Source of the DNA: Euperipatoides rowelli
Taxonomy: Eukaryota; Onychophora; Udeonychophora; Euonychophora; Peripatopsidae
Assembly (NCBI GenBank): GCA_003024985.2
Contig: PXIH01S0010151.1
Direction: 5' to 3' (one strand)
DNA length: 11,871 nucleotides
The notes below the pieces were generated by a model. That model did no database searches. It had not been told where the DNA came from and worked only from the letters and a program-made list of their open reading frames with translations. Positions 1 through 6,921 of this stretch are shown here, in pieces (the first letter of the stretch is position 1; every line of letters begins with the position of its first letter). A program made the translations under genes and the position numbers.

Positions 1-1105
1 ATAGGATAGTACTTAAACAGATAATTCGGATCCATAGTGATCCTATCAATAAGAAGTTTATCAAAATTACGTTTGTTCAGTCTAGTAACACTAACAACTC
101 TATTACGAAAATATTTGTAATATTATAATCCCTAGTATTCTTTGTCTTTTAAAATTTTCTAAAATAGAAGGATTTCTTTCTTTTAAGGCCAATTAATTCA
201 CTAGTTAACCATCCTGGCCGACGGTTATCAAAGATTTTAAAAATTTTACAAGGGTATTTTTGTGAACAAAAAATGTAATCTGTTTAATAAATCTATTATA
301 AGAATCATTAATAGAGTCACTTATGCCAATCAAAGATAAATCAATCGTTTTCAAATCATAATGCAAAGCTTGAACATTAGTATTAGAAAAATCCCATTTT
401 TGATATTTTCTATATAAGCAATTACGACTAGTTAATTCAAATTCAAACTGTAAAAGTAAATGATCACTCTTGAGTCTTGAGTATCGGTTCTAAATAATCA
501 ATATTTTTAACAAAATCAAAGTCATCCGTAAAACAATAGCCAGTAAAAAATTACTTTCATTGCGATATCATGTTGGATAAGTAATTAGTTGAAATAATTC
601 AATTTTTAACAAAAAAGATAAATTATCAAATTCATTTGATTGAGGACAAGACATATTGTCCCAGACATTTGAAGGAGTATTTAAGTCGTCGATAAGAAAA
701 AAAAGGAGAAAAAAATTTCTTATTAGAAATGAAATATTGATAGCCTATCCCAAATCAAAGCTATGTAATAAATTAGTACTATCAGATAATGTGTTGGAAG
801 GAGATTTATAAAAAAGACCAATTAACCAATTTTGTGCATTGACAGAGAAAACCATATAATTTCCTGCCGAAAATTATCAATGTCAATAAAATCGATAGCT
901 AAATCATTTTTACTATTAAAGCTAATCCCCCACCCCTTTGATTTGAATTCCTATTTCTTCCAAAGCAACTATAACGATCAACAATAATCAAGGTATCAAT
1001 ATCGATATCTCTCAGCCATGTTTCAGTTAATGATTTCATCAACTTTATTATTAACAGAGCAAACGTTTGAATAAAGAAACACAGCAGAATTTATAATATG
1101 TATAT
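1..1105 (-). pseudogene. LINE A ORF2 fragment: AP-type endonuclease plus linker, broken
   Basis: Several frames of the minus strand together show the landmarks of an exonuclease-endonuclease-phosphatase domain, the nuclease that nicks target DNA for LINE insertion. In order: NVCSVNNKVDE near 1070-1040, SLTETWLRD near 1030-1005, QRGGGLALIVKND near 945-905, LIDDLNTPSNVW near 696-661 (the usual GDFN site, here DDLN), and SDH at 468-460. The segment between NNKVDE and LTETWL is about a dozen residues shorter than usual, which suggests a small internal deletion. Downstream, near 230-190, RPGWLTSEL matches the linker seen before reverse transcriptase in CR1-like elements. Stops and frameshifts occur throughout. 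The reverse transcriptase itself is not in the window. Confidence 0.65.
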
Positions 1106-1185
1106 TTTGGGATGATTGCTATAATGAGGAAGCGGTAACATTTTGGTCACTATCATGCGGTGAAATAATATCTAAGTTTTTTGAA

Positions 1186-2092
1186 TCATTGATTGATAAT
1201 CAGTGAATGATTAGCTTGCGATTCTCTATTGTTTTTACGCTGTAAATATAGTGTCTTATTTTTATCTGTCAGACTACTTTTATCTAAAGCCAATGATAGT
1301 TGACCCGGATCATCCGGATGACCAAAGTGTTTGTCTATGTGCAAGTTTATAAAATGACCATTTTTGACCTTTAGTATCAAAAGTAATAATTACAGGACGA
1401 TTGGGTAACTCTTTTTTTCCAATTCTGTAAAACTTAGAAATACCCGGAGTAGAAATTGCAAAATGCGCTATTAATTCACTCATAAATGAGTCAAGGCCAA
1501 CATCGGAACCAAGGCCTAACAAAATTAGATTAAATTACCTATTATGTTCATGAAGAAGTTCCGAAAAATTAGCCTGACTCAAGTATTTGATTGACTAGCA
1601 GATGATAGAGAATTCTCAATAACAACGGCTTAGCATGATCCTCCACCTGTTGTCTTAAAATAGCAAAATCATTCGAGATTTTTGCTATCTTACCAACAAA
1701 AAAAAATCATGATTTTGAGATATTTGTTTTGACAATGCTTGGTTCTGAGATTCAATTGTATGTTTTAAATTAGTCAACTCCTTATTCGTATTAACTCTAT
1801 CTCTTTTACAAACCGAACAAAGCCATAAGTCGATATTACTTTGTAAAAAATTAAAAACATCGATAGGTATTTTTAAACAATCTGAATGTTGCCAGCCATT
1901 GCAACAATCACAACAAAAAGTGTTATTATTAGAAACTTTTAGATTGCAAATTGAGCAGAAAAATTTAGATTTAGTCTTCTTTTTTTTTTTTATAATTATT
2001 AAGATATCAAATAACTGATAATGAATTAATAGTTGGAGAGCTGTCGGAGCAAAACAAAAAAAATAAATAACATAACGATAACGTAACTGCAA
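1186..2092 (-). pseudogene. LINE A ORF1-like protein with PHD finger, broken
   Basis: A 135-codon open stretch (2092-1685) carries a C4HC3 PHD-type finger at about residues 46-98. Its cysteines are arranged C-x2-C, x11, C-x2-C, x4, H-x2-C, then WLC-x2-C (about 1957-1800). Lysine-rich sequence precedes it. After it comes a heptad-like region (LKHTIESQNQALSKQ), suggesting a coiled coil. After a frameshift the frame resumes at 1522-1310 with RPVIITFDTKGQKWSFYKLA, which resembles the RNA-binding fold of many LINE ORF1 proteins. After another shift it ends at 1380-1186 in a basic tail (LTDKNKTLYLQRKNN). No ATG starts the PHD frame; the first codon of the open stretch is TTG. ORF1 proteins of this kind coat LINE RNA. 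At least two frameshifts make this copy non-functional. Confidence 0.6.
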
Positions 2093-2136
2093 TTAGAAAA
2101 TGAATTATAATATATTAGCAAATACGCTCCGACAGC
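2040..2136. repeat. 11-bp inverted repeat GCTGTCGGAGC
   Basis: GCTGTCGGAGC at 2040-2050 is the exact reverse complement of GCTCCGACAGC at 2126-2136, with 75 bp between. It sits at the 5' edge of LINE A and overlaps the 68-bp direct repeat. The downstream copy of that direct repeat has lost one C from the motif. Function unknown. Confidence 0.6.
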
Positions 2137-2154
2137 AATTTCAATTCAACTGTA
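2087..2154. repeat. Direct repeat copy 1 (68 bp)
   Basis: Begins CTGCAATTAGAAAATGAA and ends CAACTGTA. A near-identical copy lies at 2342-2412. The copies differ by a 4-bp indel, a 1-bp indel and one substitution. The spacing of 255 bp, immediately upstream of LINE A in its own orientation, fits either tandem 5'-UTR monomers or a local duplication. Sequence beyond the 68 bp does not match between copies, so full monomers are not supported. Confidence 0.85.
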
Positions 2155-2341
2155 CTGTAAAATTCTCAAACTGTTCTATATATACTGCTTGATAGAAGCA
2201 TTTCTCATTGCACCATCTAGGAACTCTAAATGTCATGAATAAAAGTGAAGACAAAATCATTAAAACAGCTTGAGACAATCGCCAATTTTGAGATAGAAAA
2301 GCAACAAAAGACAAGGAAACCATGAAACAGGAATCAGTCAC

Positions 2342-2412
2342 CTGCAATTAGAAAATGAATAAATTATAATATATTAGCAAATACGCTCGACAGCAATTTC
2401 AATCCAACTGTA
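2342..2412. repeat. Direct repeat copy 2 (71 bp)
   Basis: Partner of the 2087-2154 repeat. Read on the minus strand, each copy ends in TTTCTAATTGCAG, which looks like a 3' splice acceptor. The sequence between copies (2155-2341) holds an open minus-strand frame of about 68 codons that starts at TTG and matches nothing I recognise. Confidence 0.85.
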
Positions 2413-2766
2413 TGTTTTTTTTTAGTTCCAGAAAATAAACATTTCACCTGATCTATAAATTTTTTACTAATAGGTTAAATTTGGATTTATTGTACTAAAT
2501 TTCTATTTATCAACATGCAAATTTTAGCAATTACATTGTTGTAAAAGATACTCAAGTGTTTTGTATCACTTTACAATGCTAATTCAGTAAATGCTATTGT
2601 GCTGCATTTTTTAATAGTTCAAAATGTTGATTGCAAACTATTGGCATGCTCTAACACTTACATACTACTACTTGTGTTCTTCAGCAGTCTTGTTTGTCCC
2701 ATTTACAATCAGACCATCATTTGAGTTATATTTAGACATTTAAAAAAAAAAAATTTACACTTTGAA
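2413..2766. other. AT-rich stretch with no recognised gene
   Basis: About 350 bp of AT-rich sequence with short homopolymer runs and stops in all frames. A weak acceptor-like TGTTCTTCAG ends near 2684, but the frame after it closes within 17 codons without a donor. It reads as intron or intergenic DNA. Confidence 0.5.
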
Positions 2767-2789
2767 CAAAACATTGTGACAATGTTTTG
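2767..2789. repeat. Perfect 23-bp palindrome
   Basis: CAAAACATTGT (2767-2777), one G, then ACAATGTTTTG (2779-2789) form a perfect inverted repeat with an 11-bp arm and a single central base. It lies 40 bp before a second, larger hairpin; a small CACAC-CT-GTGTG hairpin lies between them. Confidence 0.9.
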
Positions 2790-2828
2790 AAAAACGCATG
2801 GCACACCTGTGTGTCACAGCACACTGAT

Positions 2829-2878
2829 TTAGAAACATTGGTTATGCAATAGTTTATTTGCATAACCAGTGTTTCTAA
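2829..2878. repeat. 21-bp stem, 8-nt loop hairpin
   Basis: The arms at 2829-2849 and 2858-2878 pair over 21 positions, with one T-G wobble and no bulge, around the loop TAGTTTAT. The stem would be stable as RNA on the plus strand. The length is short for an animal pre-miRNA, and a miniature transposon remnant is an equally good explanation. Nothing in the sequence shows transcription. Confidence 0.85.
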
Positions 2879-3095
2879 TTATAGACGCCTTAAAATTTCA
2901 AAATCAGATAATGTGTTCCATTTGCAATATGATGGGTATTTAAAAATTTGGATATTGTAGTTAAAATTCTGGACGTTCTGAACCATCAAACTAAAATTGA
3001 AATAAAAATTTTTAAATGTTTTTTTTTAAATTACTGAAGCCAAAAGAGGAAATAGTAAAAATAATTTTTATAATTTGTTTAGAATTATTTTACAG

Positions 3096-3176
3096 TACCT
3101 TATGTCCAAATTACAAGTGGGAAGTACAATACCATTTTTAAAAGCTTATAGTGATGTAATCTATAATATTTTGCAT
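3096..3176 (+). CDS. Candidate internal exon, host gene unknown
   Basis: The acceptor-like TTATTTTACAG ends at 3095 and is followed by a frame that stays open for 30 codons. The start reads YLMSKLQVGSTIPFLKAYSD and the following codons are also protein-like. Possible donors are GTAATC at 3156 (60-bp exon) and GTAGTT at 3177 (81-bp exon). Both would leave phase 0, which matches the phase of the next candidate exon at 3807, but both donors are weak (no G at +5). The composition contrasts with the surrounding AT-rich, stop-laden DNA. I do not recognise the protein. Chance openness over about 27 codons is possible in AT-rich DNA. Confidence 0.3.
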
Positions 3177-3806
3177 GTAGTTTTATAAAGAGAGCAAACA
3201 TTTTTTCATATTTTGCAATATAGTTAGAAATCATTATAATGAAAATACTTACATAAATATTAAGTGACCGATTACAAGTTTAAAGTTTCAATAATTTATT
3301 TACATGTACTGTACATTTTTAAAATTGTTTTGGTGGTGGGGGGGGGGGGGCTAACATTTTTTAAGTTGGTGTGTTTATAAAATATACATACCATTCATTT
3401 TTATATAAGGGATTGTAAATATTAAAATCTTTTAAAGTGCATTTCAGTCAAATAATTGAAATTATTGTTAAATTCAGAAACCACATGAAATTTTCAAATG
3501 ATAATTTACATTTGATAGCTTTAACAAACAATTATTCATTTTCAAAATGGAAAATGTAGCATACATATTTTGGACACTTTAATCTAAGTTAATTTGTTCA
3601 ATATTTAGTTATTTGGTGACATTTCTTGGATACCAGTTTATATGCCATCTGAAGGTCATTGATCGTCAAAAGCTTTTTCTATTAATATTTCACCAACATT
3701 ATTTTAACTTGGCTATATTACATTTTAAGTTAAAGTACAGTACTTAATTTACTTGACATTTTCTGTTTTAAATCATGTAGATGTTTTTTTTATTTATATA
3801 TTCTAG
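3177..3806. other. Intron-like AT-rich stretch
   Basis: About 630 bp without supported genes, between two candidate exons. It holds a run of 13 G (3338-3350) preceded by GGTGGT, and several TACTGTA/TACAGTA heptamers. A T-rich tract at 3780-3806 could serve as the polypyrimidine tract of the following exon. Confidence 0.5.
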
Positions 3807-3869
3807 ACTGTAAATAAAGATGTTAACCCTCCACATATTGATGTCCGATTAGAAGCATTAATGCCAAGG
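3807..3869 (+). CDS. Candidate 63-bp internal exon, host gene unknown
   Basis: A T-rich tract and TATTCTAG end at 3806, a good 3' splice site. A 63-bp open segment of exactly 21 codons follows, then a strong donor GTAAGA starts at 3870 after AGG. The frame reads TVNKDVNPPHIDVRLE and then ALMPR, with balanced residues and no stop, unlike flanking DNA. Phase is 0 at both ends, compatible with the candidate exon about 630 bp upstream. If both are real, a plus-strand host gene spans this part of the window and the transposons to the right may lie in one of its introns. I do not recognise the protein family. Confidence 0.5.
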
Positions 3870-4164
3870 GTAAGAAGTTTAATATATACCGTAATTATAG
3901 GCAAATAAGTTTAATTTTATAATTTTAAACCTACTGTAAGTGTTGAAGATCTACAGTACATAAAGCAGTTTTAATGGGAAACAATTAAGAGAACTTGCTG
4001 TCTCAACTAATGGAAATATATATTTTTTTTCTGTGTTGGTTATTTTATATTTCTTGAAAAAATAATATTGTAAGAGTTTTTCAATCCAAAGTTTGTTAAT
4101 CTCTTCGATTCTATAATTATCTCATTTGACGTAGCGTTCAATGACTTCAATCTTAAATTGTTTC
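3870..4164. other. Intron-like stretch after candidate exon
   Basis: AT-rich, with no supported gene. CTACTGTAAGT near 3932 resembles a splice donor but is better explained as one of the recurrent TACTGTA heptamers; an intron of about 30 bp would be needed to use it. Confidence 0.45.
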
Positions 4165-4588
4165 CTCTATATCGGTTGGTTCCAAACCCTGTACCCGCGA
4201 GCACCATCGTGCCCATCAACCGATTTTTTGCGTAGCTGCCATTGTTCGACCACAAAATGAAAGCTTGTTCGCGTTAACTTGGCAGCGCCCGGATCCCAAT
4301 AATTTAGATTGTGAGTGATTAGGCAGTTGTTTTCTTGTAAATCAACCTCTTTAATTCCATCTTTTGTGCCGAGTTAACGTGGATGAACTTGAGTCCAATG
4401 GACACAGACTGACGAATTAAGTAGTAGTCGGTATAGTTAGAGAATTGTTTAAATACATTATACAATCCAGATTCTACCGTGTTTTTGGCATCTGCATATA
4501 TATTTTCGTCATTACAGAAATTATAGATTGTGTCCGCCACCCTACTGGTATTTTAGGGTACAAAAGGGTTGGAACCGCTGCTCTATAG
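4165..4588. mobile_element. Small hAT-like non-autonomous element with 8-bp target duplication
   Basis: The 408-bp core (4173-4580) has inverted ends sharing GGTTCCAA(A)CCC(TTT)TGTACCC, read inward from both sides. Flanks are CTCTATAT (4165-4172) and CTCTATAG (4581-4588), matching at 7 of 8 bases, the duplication length of hAT transposons. The right end, read inward as CAGCGGTTCCAACCC, resembles the CAG-GGTTC ends common in hAT-Charlie-like elements; the left end has lost or altered the CAG. The interior has higher GC content than its surroundings. Too short to encode a transposase. Confidence 0.55.
4319..4540 (-). other. Unidentified 74-codon open stretch inside the hAT-like element
   Basis: The frame starts at GTG and reads ADTIYNFCNDENIYAD, then later SVSIGLKFIHVNSAQK, ending at TAA. 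The same frame continues, after three stops, into another open stretch at 4255-4040 that crosses the left end of the element. I recognise no domain. Composition is less AT-biased than neighbouring DNA, which is why it is noted. It may be captured coding DNA, transposase remnant or chance; chance is quite possible. Confidence 0.2.
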
Positions 4589-4756
4589 AATACTTTTCAG
4601 GAAGTTTCTGCATAACTTTCAAAAAAACAAGTGAATAGGATAAACAGGGTGGTCAGAATAGAGCAAACATATCAAATTTTGATTTGAGAAATACTGGCAA
4701 AACAATACAGGGTATACATAAAAGACCATGACAACTTTAAATATTAATAACAACTG

Positions 4757-5540
4757 TTAACCCTGCAGTCGTCGCGGTCGTAAAGTTACACGGGTAGTCG
4801 CGGTGTATCTGTGAGATAACATGTGTTTATTTCAAGATAAAATAGACTTTTTATATATCATTTTGTTCCTTTTTTTATCAGGAATTTTTCTATATAAAAA
4901 AAAAAAAATCCGGTGAACAGTTTTTTTTTTATGAATATTTTACGGAAAAGCGGCGTTTTTTACTACAGCATGGGCAAATAATACATTATTTTTAATATTT
5001 CATAATCTATAAAAGATACAGAAAAACTCCAATAGTGCTTTTTGTTCCTTTTTTCAGCGCGCATATTTCTGTGTTAAAAAAAAAAAAATCCAATGAATAG
5101 TTTTTTTTTTTACGAATATTTTTAATAAAGTCGGCTATGGAAAACAAAATAAGGGCAAACTGCTTTTTACATTTCCCTTTGCCGTTTCTCTGTCGTTAGA
5201 GATAAAAAATTTTGGTTTGGATGGTTGAAATCGGCATTAAATTCTGATTTATAAAATGTATAAGTTTATTCCTAAATGTTTTTATAGTATTGAAATATAG
5301 CTTCCCTAAAATATGAAAAAAAAAAATTACACCAGAAGTCGCGGTATCTGAGAGATACAAAATCAATACAATTGATACACGTATTGGTATTAAAAATACC
5401 GGCTTATTTCATGATTGTAGAAGTCCTTAAAATATTCACATAGCTGGATGGATAATATTCTAGCNCTGCACATTAGCTAGAAATTAATTTTTAAAGGTGC
5501 AATGTGTATCTCACAGATACCGCGACTACTGCAGGGTTAA
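4757..5540. mobile_element. piggyBac-like MITE, 776 bp, flanked by TTAA
   Basis: The core 4761-5536 begins CCCTGCAGTCGTCGCGG and ends CCGCGACTACTGCAGGG, an inverted repeat of about 17 bp with one mismatch. It is flanked on both sides by TTAA (4757-4760 and 5537-5540), the obligatory target of piggyBac transposases. The CCC start also fits that family. Sub-terminal copies of GTCGCGGTATCTGTGAGATA occur near the left end (4798), internally near 5339 and, inverted, at the right end; these are candidate transposase-binding sites. There is no transposase gene, so mobility would depend on an enzyme encoded elsewhere. Position 5465 is an N. Confidence 0.85.
4861..5160. repeat. Degenerate direct repeat, period about 180 bp, inside the MITE
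   Basis: TTTTGTTCCTTTTTT, then A-rich tract, ATCC..TGAA.AG, a T10-T12 tract and GAATATTTT recur at 4861-4983 and again at 5040-5160, both finishing near GGGCAAA. The two units differ at many positions, so the duplication is old relative to the TIRs or the units diverged quickly. Confidence 0.7.
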
Positions 5541-5698
5541 TCACAGATATTCCAGCTGGCTGTCATTTAATGTATTCAAAAAGGTTTCATAGATGGCGTT
5601 CCTGGTCATGTGTGTGACAAATGACCGGTTAAAAAGAAAGAGAATAATAATCAAGTAGTTTTTAAAAAACTTTTAGATAGTTACAGTATGTGTATGAA

Positions 5699-5728
5699 TT
5701 AGAGAGAGAGAGGAAGATGAGAGAGAGG
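5699..5728 (+). repeat. Impure (GA)n tract
   Basis: Uninterrupted AG dinucleotides followed by GA-rich sequence, at the left edge of LINE B. It continues the strong purine bias of LINE B's coding strand. Confidence 0.8.
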
Positions 5729-6524
5729 AAATAAGAGTTGAAATAAGGGAAAAATATAGAATGGAATGAGTGGAAATATACAGTAGAGTTAGATGAGGGA
5801 ATGTTTAATAAATTAATAGAATGAATGAATGGTAAAGCTAGAGGTTTACATGGATATGCGATAGAAATGGTTAAGGTATTGAATATAGAGGGAAGAAGAT
5901 ATCTAAAGAAATGTATGGATATAATCAATGGAAAAAAAGGTACCAGATGAATGGAGGGAGATGAGAATTAGACTATTATTTAAGGGAAAAGGAAAAGATA
6001 AAATGAAGCATGAAAACTATAGATCGATAGCGGTAACGAGTGTTTTTTATAAATTATTTATGTATATAATGAAAGATTGGATAATAGAATGGATGGAGGA
6101 AGAAAATATATTTGGAGAACATAGTTTTTAGAAAAGATAGGAATATGGGGGATTGCTTATACTGTACATTATATCACAGCTTATAAGAAAGAAGTATGAG
6201 AGAAAACACTGGAATGGTAATAGGTTTTTTGGATTTAAGTAAAGCATATGATGGGGTGGATAGGGAGGTTTTGTGGAAAATATTGCTGGAGGAAGGAATG
6301 GGTAAGAGTTTTATAAAATACATACGAAGATAATGTTAATGTATATCAATGGGAAGGGATAAATTCCAAAGGAATAAAGTGCAAAAGGGGTCTAAGGCAA
6401 GGATGCCCATATCGGTTATTTTATTTATATTATATATGGATAAATTAGATAGGGGACTAATGCGGTCGAAGAAAGGGATGTTTTTAAGGGGAATAGGAAA
6501 AACATTGCCAGGGCTATTATTCAC

Positions 6525-6528
6525 GGAT
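6525..6528. repeat. Target-site duplication GGAT, left copy
   Basis: GGAT directly before the left LTR terminus, matching GGAT at 9803-9806 directly after the right LTR. A 4-bp duplication is in the range for Ty3/gypsy-type integrases. Confidence 0.85.
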
Positions 6529-6868
6529 TGTAATCGTTATTTTAGATCCACAGATAGGAAACGGATATCCATACTTTTAAATTAATAGGTTTTATTCACA
6601 TCACTCAAATAACTAATGAAATTAATTATTGTAACAAAGATATACTAACACTACAATAAATATATACGTTACACAGTCATTGGCTTACATACGTTAACGT
6701 GTTAACAACGCCATTACTCCTCTTCACTTACTCTACTCCCTCCTCCAAATCTCGCTGGGACGAGATCTCGTCATAATGTCTACAAATTTCAACAAATATA
6801 TAGTATCTAAAAACCATAAGTAAAACTATAATTTAATACAATTAAACTAAATTTATCTAGAGATAACA
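6529..6868 (-). repeat. 3' LTR (340 bp)
   Basis: In element sense it begins TGTTATCTCTAGATAAAT and ends CGATTACA. It aligns end to end with 9458-9802. It lacks the 5-bp CTGTA present near 9628 in the other LTR. It carries the AATAAA signal at 6596-6591. Confidence 0.93.
6591..6596 (-). terminator. Polyadenylation signal AATAAA in the 3' LTR
   Basis: GTGAATAAAACC in element sense, about 60 nt downstream of the LTR TATA-like box and therefore placed where an R region would end. The same hexamer is conserved in the 5' LTR at 9525-9520. Confidence 0.6.
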
Positions 6869-6884
6869 TTCGGCCATTCTGGCC
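6869..6884 (-). other. Sequence at the polypurine-tract position of the LTR element
   Basis: The 16 bases before the 3' LTR read GGCCAGAATGGCCGAA in element sense. This is where a polypurine tract normally primes plus-strand synthesis, yet only 11 of 16 bases are purines and the longest purine run is 5. The sequence contains an imperfect palindrome (GGCCA..TGGCC). It also resembles the D-arm side of animal tRNA-Leu genes (CAGGATGGCCGAGTGG). Confidence 0.4.
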
Positions 6885-6921
6885 TTGATTGTCCTCAATC
6901 ATTGAATTAGTAGGTTAATGA

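Larger units (their letters stand above)
1..2092 (-). mobile_element. LINE A: decayed CR1/L2-like non-LTR retrotransposon, 5' part
   Basis: Reading the minus strand from about 2092 towards 1, the parts follow the usual order of a two-ORF LINE: a PHD zinc finger, a charged coiled-coil-like stretch, a compact RNA-binding-like region, then an AP-endonuclease region and the linker that precedes reverse transcriptase. Frameshifts and stops break every part, so this is a dead copy. The reverse transcriptase would lie left of position 1 and is outside the window or was deleted. The right (5') boundary is not sharp; open reading extends to 2092, into a short repeat cluster. The CR1/L2-like label rests on domain order and endonuclease motifs seen by eye, not on a phylogeny. 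Confidence 0.7.
5690..6528 (+). pseudogene. LINE B, 5' portion: reverse transcriptase N-terminal half, frameshifted
   Basis: Conserved reverse-transcriptase blocks of a non-LTR retrotransposon are read through several frames. A GKARGLHGYAIEMVK block lies near 5830-5875 (usually GKAPGxDG). It is followed by VPDEWREMRIRLLFKGKG and HENYRSIAVTS at 5943-6045, then IGFLDLSKAYDGVDREVLW at about 6220-6275 (catalytic block A), KGLRQGCP-like sequence near 6385-6412, and LFILYMDKL near 6420-6450. It stops at F-T-D (6520-6528), where the LTR retrotransposon interrupts the catalytic FxDD box. No endonuclease is visible upstream, so the copy is probably 5'-truncated near 5690. At least four frameshifts and stops show it is dead. 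Clade is uncertain. Confidence 0.8.

Noticed and set aside
2141-2347. 68-codon minus-strand frame between the direct repeats
   Set aside because: Begins at TTG, matches no family I know and lies wholly in the repeat cluster.
2685-2732. Possible last exon after TGTTCTTCAG
   Set aside because: Only 16 codons before a stop, weak acceptor and no polyadenylation evidence.
2829-2878. miRNA gene call
   Set aside because: The fold is shorter than typical animal precursors and there is no expression or conservation evidence.
3900-3934. Possible exon ending at CTACTGTAAGT
   Set aside because: It would need an intron of about 30 bp after the exon at 3807-3869; the donor-like string is one of the recurrent TACTGTA heptamers.
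6869-6891. RNA polymerase III A-box in the tRNA-Leu-like sequence
   Set aside because: No B-box at suitable distance and only a partial A-box match.
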